The translations under genes were made by a program, and so were the position numbers. Shown one piece after another: positions 42,498-51,916 of a stretch of DNA of 64,000 nucleotides. Each line of letters opens with the position of its first letter. The stretch's first letter is position 1. Location of the stretch: positions 1 through 64,000 of the forward strand of contig SVEG01000013.1 in NCBI GenBank assembly GCA_015057505.1, given 5' to 3'. The stretch is from Lachnospiraceae bacterium. Its GTDB lineage: Bacteria > Bacillota > Clostridia > Lachnospirales > Lachnospiraceae. The notes beneath the pieces are model-generated. The model made no database searches. It was not told where the DNA came from and saw only the letters and a program-made list of their open reading frames with translations.

Positions 42498-43955
42498 ATG
42501 AACACCTTAGATAATTTGCAACCGGCAACGGTTTTTTCATACTTTAAAAAAATATGTGATATACCGCATGGTTCAGGCAATACACAAATGATAAGTGAGT
42601 ATTGCGTTAATTTTGCCAAAGACCATGGTTTGTGGTATAGGCAGGATGAGTCAGGTAACGTGATTATAAGAAAACCTGCTACGGCAGGACGAGAGACGGA
42701 TAAAGGAATCGTTATACAGGGTCATCTTGATATGGTGGCTGTTAAAGATGCAGATTCCAAACATGATTTCGGCAAAGATCCGCTTGATTTAGTTATTGAT
42801 GGAGACTATTTGTATGCGAAGGGAACTTCGCTTGGTGGGGATGACGGTATTGCAATTGCATATGCACTCGCGATACTTGATTCTGATACAATCAGCCATC
42901 CGCAGATAGAGGCTGTTTTTACGGTTGATGAGGAAATTGGCCTTTTGGGGGCTGCTGCACTTGATATGTCAGATGTTACAGGCAGTTATCTTTTGAACAT
43001 TGATTCAGAAGAAGAGGGCGTTTTGCTTGTGAGTTGTGCGGGCGGACTTAGCGGGTATATTTCACTTCCAGTGAAGAGATGCAGTTGTGCAGGTACATTG
43101 GTGAAGGTAAGTGTTGACGGATTGCTCGGTGGACACTCAGGTGTGGAAATTGACAGGGAGCGTTGTAATGCAATTAAGCTTATGGGCCGTCTTTTTTTTG
43201 ATTTGCATCAGCAGTTCGATTTTAAACTTTTGTCATTAACTGGCGGTGAGAAGGACAATGCTATTGCAAAATATTGCGAAGCACACCTTGTTGTATATAG
43301 TGAAAAAGTACGGGAATTGGTCGGAGTTATTGACAATTTTGAAAAAATCTATTTAAATGAGTATAGAGCATCAGATTCAGGACTTAGGCTGGATGTTGAT
43401 ATAGTAGAAGATGTTTTGGATAAGGCCTGCGTTAGTGGCGTTTACCTTGAGAAAGTAATTTTTCTTTTAAGGCAGCTTCCATATGGAGTTATGCATCGTT
43501 CGGTAGAGATAGAAGGACTTGTAGAGACATCAATGAATCTTGGAATTTTGAAAATGTCTGACGATGACGATGAACTGGCACTTACGGTTTCTTTAAGAAG
43601 CAGTGAGAATACGAGAAAAAAGGAATTAAACGATAAAGTATGTTATCTTGTTGAGTTTTTAGGCGGTTCGTACAGTACTTCGGGAGAATATCCCGCATGG
43701 CCTTATCGCAGTGACTCGGAAATAAGACCGAAGATGACAGAGATTTATTCGAAGATGTTTGGAAAAGAACTTAAAGTTGAGGCTATTCATGCGGGACTTG
43801 AGTGCGGAATTTTGCTTGAGAAGAAGCCAGAGCTTGATGCGGTTTCTTTTGGACCTGATATTTTAGATATTCATACTGCGAAGGAACGTCTTTGCATATC
43901 ATCTGTAGAGAGAATGTGGCGTTATCTGGTAGAGGTTATTGAACATGTTTTGTAA
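42498..43955 (+). CDS. pepD: aminoacyl-histidine dipeptidase (M20 family)
   Basis: 485-residue cytosolic zinc dipeptidase (carnosinase/PepD type). IPHGSGNT opens the domain, GHLDMV carries the first metal ligand, GGDDGIAIA the bridging Asp, and DEEIG the catalytic Glu and metal ligand. HSG in LLGGHSGVEIDR is the dimer-domain signature, and AIHAGLECG lies near the end. It degrades dipeptides with a variety of N-terminal residues. GAAGGAAGG stands before the ATG. Its neighbours are unrelated in function. Confidence 0.96.
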   Translation: MNTLDNLQPATVFSYFKKICDIPHGSGNTQMISEYCVNFAKDHGLWYRQDESGNVIIRKPATAGRETDKGIVIQGHLDMVAVKDADSKHDFGKDPLDLVIDGDYLYAKGTSLGGDDGIAIAYALAILDSDTISHPQIEAVFTVDEEIGLLGAAALDMSDVTGSYLLNIDSEEEGVLLVSCAGGLSGYISLPVKRCSCAGTLVKVSVDGLLGGHSGVEIDRERCNAIKLMGRLFFDLHQQFDFKLLSLTGGEKDNAIAKYCEAHLVVYSEKVRELVGVIDNFEKIYLNEYRASDSGLRLDVDIVEDVLDKACVSGVYLEKVIFLLRQLPYGVMHRSVEIEGLVETSMNLGILKMSDDDDELALTVSLRSSENTRKKELNDKVCYLVEFLGGSYSTSGEYPAWPYRSDSEIRPKMTEIYSKMFGKELKVEAIHAGLECGILLEKKPELDAVSFGPDILDIHTAKERLCISSVERMWRYLVEVIEHVL

Positions 43956-43981
43956 ATGTCTTAAGGGCAAAAGAGGTTATT

Positions 43982-45103
43982 ATGGATAAAGATAATAAGA
44001 ATACATCTGCAACTAAAAAGAGTATTTTATCAAAGGTAATTATAGGATTGGCAGGAACCATTGCGCTTGCAATAATTATATTTGTCTGCTATGTACTTCA
44101 TTTATTAAGTCTTCCTAGGCGGGATTTGGATGGTAATACGGTACCGTCTTTTGATCCGGTTGAGACGACAACTGAAGAAGAGGATACATCAGGGCTTGAA
44201 GATCTTCCGGTTGTAACAGCGCCTTCTACAAACCCTGGGGAGACAATAGAGCAAACAACTGTAACACATAGGGATGAAAAAGGTGTATATAACATAATTT
44301 TGCTCGGTGCGGATAAGGTTTCGGGATATCTTACAGATTCAATGATAGTTGTTACTATTAATCAGAACGACAATTCAATTAAAATGACTTCGTTCATGAG
44401 GGATATGTGGGTAAGTATTCCGGGCAAGTCTCCGAATCGATTGAATACCGTATATCAGAAAGGTGGAAGGGATTTACTCTTCCAGGTTTATCGGGAACAT
44501 TTCGGAATAGAACTTCACGGTTATGTACTTGTGGATTATAGTTCTCTTGCGGATGTTGTTGATGCTCTCGGTGGGGTTGAGATTTATGTCAGTAAGAGGA
44601 TAGCCGATTTTTTGAATACCTCCAACTATATTCCTAAGGAGTATTGCACATTGATACCGGGAGCCACACAGACATTAAATGGTGCACAAGTTGTTGGTTA
44701 TTGTCGTCAGAGACAGCTTGGAAACGGTGTTGAAGCTAATGATTTTGCAAGGACACAGAGACAGAGGGAGGTACTTAATGCCATTTATGAAAAGTTCCGC
44801 AACAAGAGTCTGGTAGAACTTCTCGGTGTTATGGAAAAGGTACTTCCGCTAGTGCTTACGGATATGAGCTCTGCGGAGATGATTGATATTGCCACAAAGG
44901 CAATAACAGCAGGTCTTGGTGATATTGAACAGATGCGTATACCTATAAATGGTACATATGCTGATTATACTTATAAGGAAAATGTAGATGATATAGGAAA
45001 ACGCGTTATGAAGATTGATTTTGAAGCAAATGCGAAGGCACTGCATGACTTCCTTTTCGGTTCGGATGAAGTTTCAGAGGAACCAACGGCGGCAGGTAAT
45101 TAA
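43982..45103 (+). CDS. LytR-CpsA-Psr (LCP) family cell-wall ligase
   Basis: 373 residues. One N-terminal membrane anchor (about 18-42) is followed by a Thr/Glu-rich linker, then the LCP domain from YNIILLGADK. SFMRDMWVSIPG and NRLNTVYQKGG hold the conserved Arg and Asp residues, and YCRQRQLGN...FARTQRQREVL the pyrophosphate-binding arginines. LCP enzymes attach teichoic acids or polysaccharides to peptidoglycan outside the membrane. A second LCP gene follows after 13 bases, so the pair is an operon from duplication. Confidence 0.95.
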   Translation: MDKDNKNTSATKKSILSKVIIGLAGTIALAIIIFVCYVLHLLSLPRRDLDGNTVPSFDPVETTTEEEDTSGLEDLPVVTAPSTNPGETIEQTTVTHRDEKGVYNIILLGADKVSGYLTDSMIVVTINQNDNSIKMTSFMRDMWVSIPGKSPNRLNTVYQKGGRDLLFQVYREHFGIELHGYVLVDYSSLADVVDALGGVEIYVSKRIADFLNTSNYIPKEYCTLIPGATQTLNGAQVVGYCRQRQLGNGVEANDFARTQRQREVLNAIYEKFRNKSLVELLGVMEKVLPLVLTDMSSAEMIDIATKAITAGLGDIEQMRIPINGTYADYTYKENVDDIGKRVMKIDFEANAKALHDFLFGSDEVSEEPTAAGN

Positions 45104-45116
45104 GGAGAGTTATAAT

Positions 45117-46301
45117 ATGGGTAATACCGATATGGAAAGCAAAGAAAATAAGGAAAGCAACGTAAATAGCGAGAATAAAGAAAGTAGCATAAACAAAGAT
45201 TCTGAGAAGCAGGCTTCGATTGACAAAAAGCCGGTAAAAGACATTAAGAAACCACATGGCAAAAAGAATAAAGTTGCATTCAGAGTTTTAGCTGCAGTTG
45301 GTGTTGTTCTTGTGCTGATACTGGGGTTGGGAATCGGATATGTAATACATTTATATAATTTGATGAATCATGATGACGGAACCAATCCTACAAGTAGTTT
45401 TGCGCAGGAAGATGTAAGTTATGAAGTTGTTGAGAATCCTGAGGATATTGCGCACTTACCTACAGTCACTATACAGACACCTGAGCATCATGAAGAAGTT
45501 GAGACTAAGGAAGGGCGTCATGTAGAAGGTGTATATAATATTTTGCTTCTCGGTCTTGATAAAGCCCAGGGGAATTTGTCTGATACGATAATGATAGCCA
45601 CGCTTGATACAAGAGATAATTCGATAAAACTTACTTCCGTAATGAGAGATATCCTTGTTCAGATACCAGGATATTCGCCTAATAAGCTTAATGTTCCCTA
45701 TAAGCTTGGTGGAATAAAATTGCTTTATCAGGTGCTCGAAAATTATTTCGAGATAAAATTTGACGGATATGTTGCTATTAATTATTATGCACTTGAGGAT
45801 GCCGTAGATGCCTTGGGAGGTGTTTCACTTTACATCAGTAAAGTTGAAGCAGAATTTTTGAATACTTCGAATTTTATTTCAGATGAATCGTCAAGAAGTC
45901 TTGTCGGAGGTAAGACACAGAAGGTTAATGGCTCTCAGTTTGTAGGATATTGCAGACAAAGGTTTACGACTGCGGATGCTGATTTTGGAAGAACCAAGAG
46001 ACAGAGATATGCGCTTAATGCTTTATATGAAAAATTCAAAGGGAGCAGTGTGTCACAGGCACGTAATCTTATAGAGACTGTATTGCCGTATGTTACCACA
46101 GATTTAAAACTTACTGATATGGTAGCACTTGCAACCAATGCTATTTCTGCGGGACTGGGAGATATTAAGCAACTCAGAATTCCGGAGAATGATGCATATG
46201 TTGATGCACAGTATAAGAATATGTTGGTGCTTGATGTAGATTTCGAAAAAAGCAAGGTTTCTTTGCATAAGTTTATTTTTGGTGATTATATAGAAGATTG
46301 A
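45117..46301 (+). CDS. second LCP family cell-wall ligase
   Basis: 394 residues from ATG 45117 after AAGGAGAG; the open frame reaches back into the previous gene without a site. A Lys/Glu/Asn-rich cytoplasmic N-terminus (1-55) precedes the membrane segment (about 57-80). The LCP domain has YNILLLGLDK, SVMRDILVQIPG, YCRQRF and FGRTKRQR. It is a paralogue of the preceding gene with the same order of motifs. Its longer charged cytoplasmic arm is the main difference. A terminator closes the pair. Confidence 0.95.
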   Translation: MGNTDMESKENKESNVNSENKESSINKDSEKQASIDKKPVKDIKKPHGKKNKVAFRVLAAVGVVLVLILGLGIGYVIHLYNLMNHDDGTNPTSSFAQEDVSYEVVENPEDIAHLPTVTIQTPEHHEEVETKEGRHVEGVYNILLLGLDKAQGNLSDTIMIATLDTRDNSIKLTSVMRDILVQIPGYSPNKLNVPYKLGGIKLLYQVLENYFEIKFDGYVAINYYALEDAVDALGGVSLYISKVEAEFLNTSNFISDESSRSLVGGKTQKVNGSQFVGYCRQRFTTADADFGRTKRQRYALNALYEKFKGSSVSQARNLIETVLPYVTTDLKLTDMVALATNAISAGLGDIKQLRIPENDAYVDAQYKNMLVLDVDFEKSKVSLHKFIFGDYIED

Positions 46302-46303
46302 TT

Positions 46304-46337
46304 AAGAGACTGCTAAATGCAGTCTCTTTCTTCTTTT
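46304..46337 (+). terminator. terminator after the LCP pair
   Basis: AAGAGACTGC pairs with GCAGTCTCTT around a TAAAT loop, followed by TCTTCTTTT. Confidence 0.88.
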
Positions 46338-46382
46338 GAAGGTTTGTAAGGCATATAATTTCTAAAAACGGTACATGGTTTT

Positions 46383-47267
46383 ATGAAAAGAAAAAAAACG
46401 GGATATCTTATTGTAGTGTGCTTTGCGGCGTGGTGTATTGTGATGCTTCAATGGAATGTGCTCGAGAGAGCAAGTGACAAAAGTGTTGATAAGGGTATAA
46501 GGGAACTTACAGAAACGGCTGGATTCAGGAAGTTGGATATAAGTGCAAATATATTAAATAAAATAGCAGAGTATGCAAATTTCTATAGCTTGGATTTATC
46601 GGAGGTTCTTTCGTATTATATGATTGAAAATAATTTTGAATTGTCTGGGGGAAATATAAAATTATATGATGTTGCTTCATTCTTAGAAAAATTGGCAAAA
46701 CTGAAAGGAGATAGGCAAAAAGATTTTGAAAGTGTGAAGGAAGCGTATGCGGCGATTTTTAATGATGTAAAGTATTTTCCTATACCCGCAAGTTCTACGG
46801 AATATCCTATAGAAGTCAGTTTTGCTGATGGATGGGGGAGCAAGCGGTGTTATGAGGATGAAACACATTTGCATGAAGGTACGGATATTATGACAAATCA
46901 TATGCGGGGATATGTCCCTGTTGTCAGTATGACTGATGGAGTGGTTGAAAATATCGGTTGGCTTGAGCTTGGAGGTTATCGCATAGGAATACGCAGTAAA
47001 AGCGGAGGGTATTTTTATTATGCACATCTGTATAGATATTCAAAAGATTTTAATGTAGGGGATGCTGTTAGGGCAGGAGAACTTTTAGGGTTTATGGGGG
47101 ATTCCGGTTATGGTAAAGCAGAAGGTACGGTAGGGAAGTTTGCGGTACACTTGCATTTGGGTATATATATTAAAACAAAAAACCATAAAGAGGTTTCGAT
47201 TAATCCTTATGCGGTGCTTATGTTTTTTGATGAAAAGCGTATCTTATATAATGTACAGGGAGAATGA
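46383..47267 (+). CDS. M23-family metallopeptidase (membrane-anchored)
   Basis: 294 residues with an N-terminal membrane or signal segment (7-28). The LytM/M23 domain lies at about 150-290: HEGTDI provides the first zinc ligands and HLHLGIY the H-x-H pair, the full zinc and catalytic set for a peptidoglycan endopeptidase. The middle region is helical and unfamiliar. The ATG has only a weak site (GTACATGG). It follows the LCP pair, so a cell-wall theme continues. In spore formers similar proteins include SpoIIQ-like factors; that identity is not supported here. Confidence 0.88.
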   Translation: MKRKKTGYLIVVCFAAWCIVMLQWNVLERASDKSVDKGIRELTETAGFRKLDISANILNKIAEYANFYSLDLSEVLSYYMIENNFELSGGNIKLYDVASFLEKLAKLKGDRQKDFESVKEAYAAIFNDVKYFPIPASSTEYPIEVSFADGWGSKRCYEDETHLHEGTDIMTNHMRGYVPVVSMTDGVVENIGWLELGGYRIGIRSKSGGYFYYAHLYRYSKDFNVGDAVRAGELLGFMGDSGYGKAEGTVGKFAVHLHLGIYIKTKNHKEVSINPYAVLMFFDEKRILYNVQGE

Positions 47268-47307
47268 AAAAATGCGGCAAAATGAATCGGGGTGAAGAAA
47301 AAGCGGG

Positions 47308-47336
47308 TTGCAACAAATAGCAATCTGTGCTATCAT
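47308..47336 (+). promoter_or_regulatory. promoter of the TPR/nfn/cobB run
   Basis: TTGCAA (47308-47313), 17-base spacer, TATCAT (47331-47336). Confidence 0.6.
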
Positions 47337-47384
47337 TTATAAGGTCAAGAATCCGGTTCCGCGATGGAGGAGAGGGAGAATAAT

Positions 47385-48704
47385 ATGTCTAAGACAAGTT
47401 CAGATAGTAATAATGCGAGACTTAAACGCAAAAGAAAACAAAAAATAAAGAGGAGAATCCAGCTTGTACTGCTCTTTTTGATTCTTATTTTGACTGCGAC
47501 AGGAATTTGGGGCGTTATTCGTTTTGTATCAGAATATAATGACAAGAATACTTTTGAATATCAGTACAGTGAAGCTGTTCGTTATTTTGAGTCGGGTTCA
47601 TATGATAAGGCACTTACGCATCTTAATAAGGCACTTGGTATGGATGATATAGAGGATTCGGATAAAAAGGAAGCAATAGAAAAGAAGTATCTTATTTTGC
47701 TTGCAAAGAAGGACTACGATGAAGCGATTAATATAATGCTTCAGATGATTGAAGAAGAAGCTACCAAGGAGCGCTATTATGATCTTATGGAATTATACTC
47801 TTTAACCGGTAAGTATGACCAGGTGGATGCACTTGCAAATAAATTGGCAGGTACAGAGTTTAATGATATTTATGCAGAATATATGATAGGCAATATTTCA
47901 ATAAGTCTTGAGGGCGGAGCTTATGAAGAAAAGTTAAAAATTGAAATGGAGTCGAGTAAGGCAGATCTTATTATTCATTATACGTTGGATGGTTCGGTAC
48001 CTACCTTGGCAAGTAATATATATATGGAGCCATTTGAGTTTACTGAAGAAGGTTCTTATACTATAAGAGCAATAGGAATTAATTCAAACGGCATGCAGTG
48101 TGCGGAAGTGTGTGAAACGTATGTTATATCATTTCCGCGTCCTGATAAACCGCTTGTTACACCCGGTACAGGTGTTTATCATGATGAAATAATCATTAAT
48201 GTTGCCGGTGTTTTGGAAGGTGTAAGTGTGTATTATACACTTGATGGAACAAGACCTACCGATAAGTCGATGGTATACGAAGAACCTATTGTTCTTCCTG
48301 CGGGTAATTATATTTTTAATGCTATTGCAATTAACGAGAGTGGTATTGAAAGTGAACTTGTGTGGAGAATTTATGAGTATATGCCTGAGGCAGCATATTC
48401 ATACGGTGCTGCGCTTATTAAAGTTAAGAATAACCTGATAAATAAGGGTATTATGCTTGATATGGAAGGTAATACCACGGAAGGAACATTGATTAAAGTT
48501 AATTTTTTGGATGTTGCTTTAGTGGATAATACAGATAAGAAGTATTATGTATTTCAGATAACTTCTGAGTATAATGGAATGAGTGAGACTTTAAGCGGTT
48601 ATTATGCAGTATCAATTGATGATGGAACTTATTTGGAAGTAGATTTTGTAGATTTAAACAGGTATAAGCAGGAGAATAAAGATGTATCAGATAATCAAGG
48701 CTAA
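47385..48704 (+). CDS. membrane protein with TPR-like and chitobiase-C-like domains
   Basis: 439 residues from ATG 47385, 6 bases after GAGGGAG; ATG 47364 is a less likely start. A basic cytoplasmic tip (LKRKRKQKIKRR) precedes one membrane segment (about 28-50). TPR-like helices span about 60-170 (EAVRYFESGSYDKALTHLNK). Two copies of the chitobiase/beta-hexosaminidase C-terminal fold follow, each with YTLDGS/T.PT. The domain order suggests an extracytoplasmic scaffold, function unknown. The end overlaps the nfnA start by 23 bases, an odd link to a redox operon. Confidence 0.82.
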   Translation: MSKTSSDSNNARLKRKRKQKIKRRIQLVLLFLILILTATGIWGVIRFVSEYNDKNTFEYQYSEAVRYFESGSYDKALTHLNKALGMDDIEDSDKKEAIEKKYLILLAKKDYDEAINIMLQMIEEEATKERYYDLMELYSLTGKYDQVDALANKLAGTEFNDIYAEYMIGNISISLEGGAYEEKLKIEMESSKADLIIHYTLDGSVPTLASNIYMEPFEFTEEGSYTIRAIGINSNGMQCAEVCETYVISFPRPDKPLVTPGTGVYHDEIIINVAGVLEGVSVYYTLDGTRPTDKSMVYEEPIVLPAGNYIFNAIAINESGIESELVWRIYEYMPEAAYSYGAALIKVKNNLINKGIMLDMEGNTTEGTLIKVNFLDVALVDNTDKKYYVFQITSEYNGMSETLSGYYAVSIDDGTYLEVDFVDLNRYKQENKDVSDNQG

Positions 48705-49569
48705 GAAACTTGCCGAGAAGATATTTCTAATGGATATTAAGGCAGAGCGAGTGGCAAAGTCCTGTAAACCGGGACAGTTTGTTATTGTTAAGATAGATGA
48801 GAAGGGTGAGAGAATACCTCTTACGATTTGTGATTATAATCGCGAGGAGGGTACTGTTACCATAGTATTTCAGGTTATAGGTGCGTCTACGGAGCGTATG
48901 GCATTACTTGAAGAAGGCGACAGCTTTAGGGATTTTGTAGGACCTCTTGGTGTCCCTTCAGAGTTTATTAATGAGGATTTGAATGATCTTCACGGAAAGA
49001 AGATGCTTTTTGTTGCGGGAGGTGTTGGCGCTGCACCTGTATATCCGCAGGTAAAGTGGCTTAATGAACATGGGATTGATGCAGATGTTATTGTCGGAAC
49101 CAAGACAAAAGATTTGCTTATTCTTGAAGATGAGATGCGTGCGGTTGCAGGCAATCTCTACATAACAACGGATGATGGTTCATATGAGAGAAAGGGTATG
49201 GTTACAGAGGTTGTTAAGGATCTTGTGCAGAATCAGGGTAAAGAGTATGATGTCTGTGTAGCTATCGGCCCGATGATTATGATGAAATTTGTATGCCTTC
49301 TTACAAAAGAACTCGGCATACATACTATCGTAAGTATGAACCCTATCATGGTTGACGGAACGGGTATGTGTGGTGCATGCCGTGTTACGGTTGGTGGTGA
49401 GGTTAAATTTGCATGTGTTGACGGACCTGAATTTGATGGACATTTGATTAATTTTGATGAAGCCATGAAGCGTCAGCAGATGTATAAAACAGAAGAAGGC
49501 CGCGCTATTTTGAAGCAGCAAGAGGGAGATACCCATAAAAACGGCGGATGTGGATGCGGAGGTAACTAA
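48682..49569 (+). CDS. nfnA: ferredoxin-NADP reductase-like subunit, NfnA type
   Basis: 295 residues. An N-terminal FAD-binding barrel (KPGQFVIVKI, RIPLTICD) and an NAD(P)-binding half (GGVGAAPVYPQ) end in a [2Fe-2S] cluster site C-G-A-C...C-V-D-G near residues 233-250. This is the small subunit of the electron-bifurcating transhydrogenase NfnAB, which couples NADH, NADPH and ferredoxin. Similar subunits serve dihydroorotate or sulfide dehydrogenases, but the next gene settles the pairing. The Cys/Gly-rich tail (GGCGCGGN) is unusual but common in this clade as I recall. Confidence 0.9.
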   Translation: MYQIIKAKKLAEKIFLMDIKAERVAKSCKPGQFVIVKIDEKGERIPLTICDYNREEGTVTIVFQVIGASTERMALLEEGDSFRDFVGPLGVPSEFINEDLNDLHGKKMLFVAGGVGAAPVYPQVKWLNEHGIDADVIVGTKTKDLLILEDEMRAVAGNLYITTDDGSYERKGMVTEVVKDLVQNQGKEYDVCVAIGPMIMMKFVCLLTKELGIHTIVSMNPIMVDGTGMCGACRVTVGGEVKFACVDGPEFDGHLINFDEAMKRQQMYKTEEGRAILKQQEGDTHKNGGCGCGGN

Positions 49570-49570
49570 G

Positions 49571-50959
49571 GTGGATGTTTTAAAGAAGGTTCCTGTAAGA
49601 GAGCAGGACCCTAAGGTACGTGCAACTAACTTTGAAGAAGTTTGTTTGGGATACAATGAGGAAGAAGCAAAAGCAGAGGCATCAAGATGCTTGAAGTGTA
49701 AAAATGCACAGTGTATGAAAGGATGCCCTGTATCAATACATATTCCTGATTTTATAAAAGAAGTCGAAGAAGGTAATATTGCCAAAGCTTATGCAATTAT
49801 TTCGGAGGATTCGGCGCTTCCTGCAATCTGTGGTCGTGTGTGTCCTCAGGAGAGCCAGTGCGAAGGGAAGTGTGTACGCGGTATTAAGGGCGAGCCGATT
49901 TCAATTGGTAAGCTTGAGCGTTATGTTGCCGATTGGGCAAGAGAGAACGGTATTGTTCCGCAGAAACCGGATAAGACTAATGGTAAGAAAGTTGCTGTTA
50001 TAGGTTCCGGTCCGGCGGGTCTTACATGTGCGGGAGAGCTTGCAAAGCTTGGTTATGAGGTGACGATTTTTGAAGCACTTCATGAGGCGGGCGGCGTACT
50101 TGTTTACGGTATTCCGGAGTTCCGTTTGCCTAAAGATAGTGTTGTTAAGAGCGAAGTGGAGAATCTTAAAAAACTTGGTGTTAAGATAGAGACAAATGTT
50201 GTTATCGGTAAGTCTGTTACGATTGATGAATTGTTTGAAGAAGAAGGCTTTGAGGCTGCATTTATCGGCTCGGGCGCAGGTCTTCCCAGGTTCATGGGAA
50301 TTCCGGGAGAACAGGCTAACGGCGTATTTTCTGCCAATGAGTATCTCACCAGGAATAATCTTATGAAAGCATTTGATCCTGCTTCGGACACACCTATTGT
50401 CAGAGGTAAAAAGGTTGCTGTTGTAGGTGGTGGAAATGTTGCCATGGATGCGGCAAGAACAGCACTCAGACTCGGTGCAGAGGTTTACATTGTATACAGA
50501 AGAAGTGAGTCAGAGCTTCCGGCGAGGGCTGAAGAAGTTCATCACGCCAAAGAAGAGGGTATTATTTTCGAACTTCTTACCAATCCTACAGAGATTCTCG
50601 TAGATGAGAATGGCTGGGTAAAGGGAATGCGTTGCGTTCGCATGGAACTCGGAGAGCCTGACGCATCAGGAAGAAGAAGTCCGATAGAGATTCCGGGCTC
50701 TGAGTTCGAACTCGAACTTGATACTGTTATCATGTCACTCGGTACATCGCCTAATCCACTCATATCTTCTACAACCAAGGGGCTTGAAGTTAATAAGAGA
50801 CGTTGTATTGTTGCGGAAGAAGATACTGGCAAGACAACTAAGGAAGGTGTATATGCCGGCGGTGATGCCGTTACAGGTGCGGCTACGGTTATCCTTGCCA
50901 TGGAAGCAGGCAAGAAGGCTGCCAAGGGTATACATGAGTATTTAAGTAACAAAGTGTGA
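49571..50959 (+). CDS. nfnB: NADPH-dependent glutamate-synthase-like flavoprotein, NfnB type
   Basis: 462 residues from GTG 49571, which follows GGAGGTAA by 5 bases; ATG 49550 lies inside nfnA without a site. N-terminal cysteines (CLKCKNAQCMKGCPVSIHIP, then CGRVCPQ...CEGKC) bind two [4Fe-4S] clusters. FAD is bound at VIGSGPAGLTCAGELAKLG and NADPH at VVGGGNVAMDAARTALRLG. Annotations often call it gltA; its place next to NfnA argues for the bifurcating transhydrogenase instead. It would use NADH and reduced ferredoxin to make NADPH, or the reverse. Confidence 0.92.
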   Translation: MDVLKKVPVREQDPKVRATNFEEVCLGYNEEEAKAEASRCLKCKNAQCMKGCPVSIHIPDFIKEVEEGNIAKAYAIISEDSALPAICGRVCPQESQCEGKCVRGIKGEPISIGKLERYVADWARENGIVPQKPDKTNGKKVAVIGSGPAGLTCAGELAKLGYEVTIFEALHEAGGVLVYGIPEFRLPKDSVVKSEVENLKKLGVKIETNVVIGKSVTIDELFEEEGFEAAFIGSGAGLPRFMGIPGEQANGVFSANEYLTRNNLMKAFDPASDTPIVRGKKVAVVGGGNVAMDAARTALRLGAEVYIVYRRSESELPARAEEVHHAKEEGIIFELLTNPTEILVDENGWVKGMRCVRMELGEPDASGRRSPIEIPGSEFELELDTVIMSLGTSPNPLISSTTKGLEVNKRRCIVAEEDTGKTTKEGVYAGGDAVTGAATVILAMEAGKKAAKGIHEYLSNKV

Positions 50960-50963
50960 TTAT

Positions 50964-51719
50964 ATGGATAAAATAAACAGGTTTATAGAATATCTCAAAG
51001 AATCTGAAAATATAGTATTTTTTGGTGGGGCAGGCGTATCCACAGAAAGCGGTATACCGGATTTTAGAAGCAAAGACGGTTTATATAATCAACATGATGT
51101 AAGATTTGAGGAATATAATCCGGAGTATCTGCTCAGCAATGATTGCTTATTTAGAAAACCTGCGGTTTTTTATGAGTTTTACAGGCAGAAGATGGATACA
51201 CGCGGTATAGCACCGAATATAACGCATACGGTGCTTGCAAAGCTTGAAAAGGCGGGTAAGGTTAAGGCTGTTGTTACGCAGAATATAGATGGTCTTCATC
51301 AGCTTGCAGGAAGCAGGAATGTGTATGAATTACACGGTACAACATTGCGTAATTATTGTGCCGGATGCAAGGAGGTTTATCCGTTCGATTATATTTTCAA
51401 AAGTGATGAGCGTATTCCAAGGTGTACAAAGTGCAACGGTCAGATACGTCCGTATGTAACTTTATACGGAGAGCAGCTTCCGGGCGATGCAGTGGAAGGA
51501 GCAGTCAGATGTATTGAAGAAGCGGACATGCTTATAATAGGAGGCACATCACTTACGGTTTATCCTGCTGCAGGATTTATAAGATATTTTGGCGGAAAGC
51601 ATATTGTTGTAATAAATAGGGACGAGATTAAAGTTAATCTTGATGAAGAGAAGGATATTATGATTTTTGATTCTCTCGGTAATGTTTTTTCGCAGGTTGA
51701 AAAGGCACTTGGGCTATAA
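50964..51719 (+). CDS. cobB: NAD-dependent protein deacylase (sirtuin)
   Basis: 251 residues. FFGGAGVSTESGIPDFRS (18-35) is the NAD-binding loop, TQNIDGLH the conserved N-I-D, and ELHGT holds the catalytic His. A zinc site is formed by C-A-G-C and C-T-K-C, and GGTSLTVYPAAG follows. The enzyme removes acetyl or other acyl groups from lysines at the cost of NAD. The ATG is 4 bases after nfnB, so redox and NAD-dependent genes share a transcript. A terminator follows. Confidence 0.95.
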   Translation: MDKINRFIEYLKESENIVFFGGAGVSTESGIPDFRSKDGLYNQHDVRFEEYNPEYLLSNDCLFRKPAVFYEFYRQKMDTRGIAPNITHTVLAKLEKAGKVKAVVTQNIDGLHQLAGSRNVYELHGTTLRNYCAGCKEVYPFDYIFKSDERIPRCTKCNGQIRPYVTLYGEQLPGDAVEGAVRCIEEADMLIIGGTSLTVYPAAGFIRYFGGKHIVVINRDEIKVNLDEEKDIMIFDSLGNVFSQVEKALGL

Positions 51720-51733
51720 AATGAATTAGAGTT

Positions 51734-51769
51734 AAAAGCTTCTTGGTTTTTATACCAAGGAGCTTTTTT
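51734..51769 (+). terminator. terminator after cobB
   Basis: AAAGCTTCTTGGT pairs with ACCAAGGAGCTTT (one wobble/mismatch) around TTTAT, followed by TTTT. Confidence 0.9.
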
Positions 51770-51813
51770 GATGTTAGTATGAGATTTGTAAATAAATGTT
51801 TTGGCTTGTAATA

Positions 51814-51879
51814 TAACATTTTCAGAAAATGCAACCAAATATAACATTGATGTTGTTTTTGGTTTATTGACGTAACATT
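51814..51879 (+). promoter_or_regulatory. three TAACATT direct repeats, candidate operator
   Basis: TAACATT at 51814-51820, 51842-51848 and 51873-51879, 28 and 31 bases apart (near three helical turns). The last lies in the spacer of the promoter just below. A regulator gene follows, so autoregulation is plausible. Confidence 0.5.
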
Positions 51880-51895
51880 TTGTGCGAGTTATACT
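51867..51895 (+). promoter_or_regulatory. promoter of the XRE-AbrB/ABC operon
   Basis: TTGACG (51867-51872), 17-base spacer, TATACT (51890-51895). Confidence 0.75.
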
Positions 51896-51916
51896 TTTTG
51901 TAAGAGGTGATAGTTT

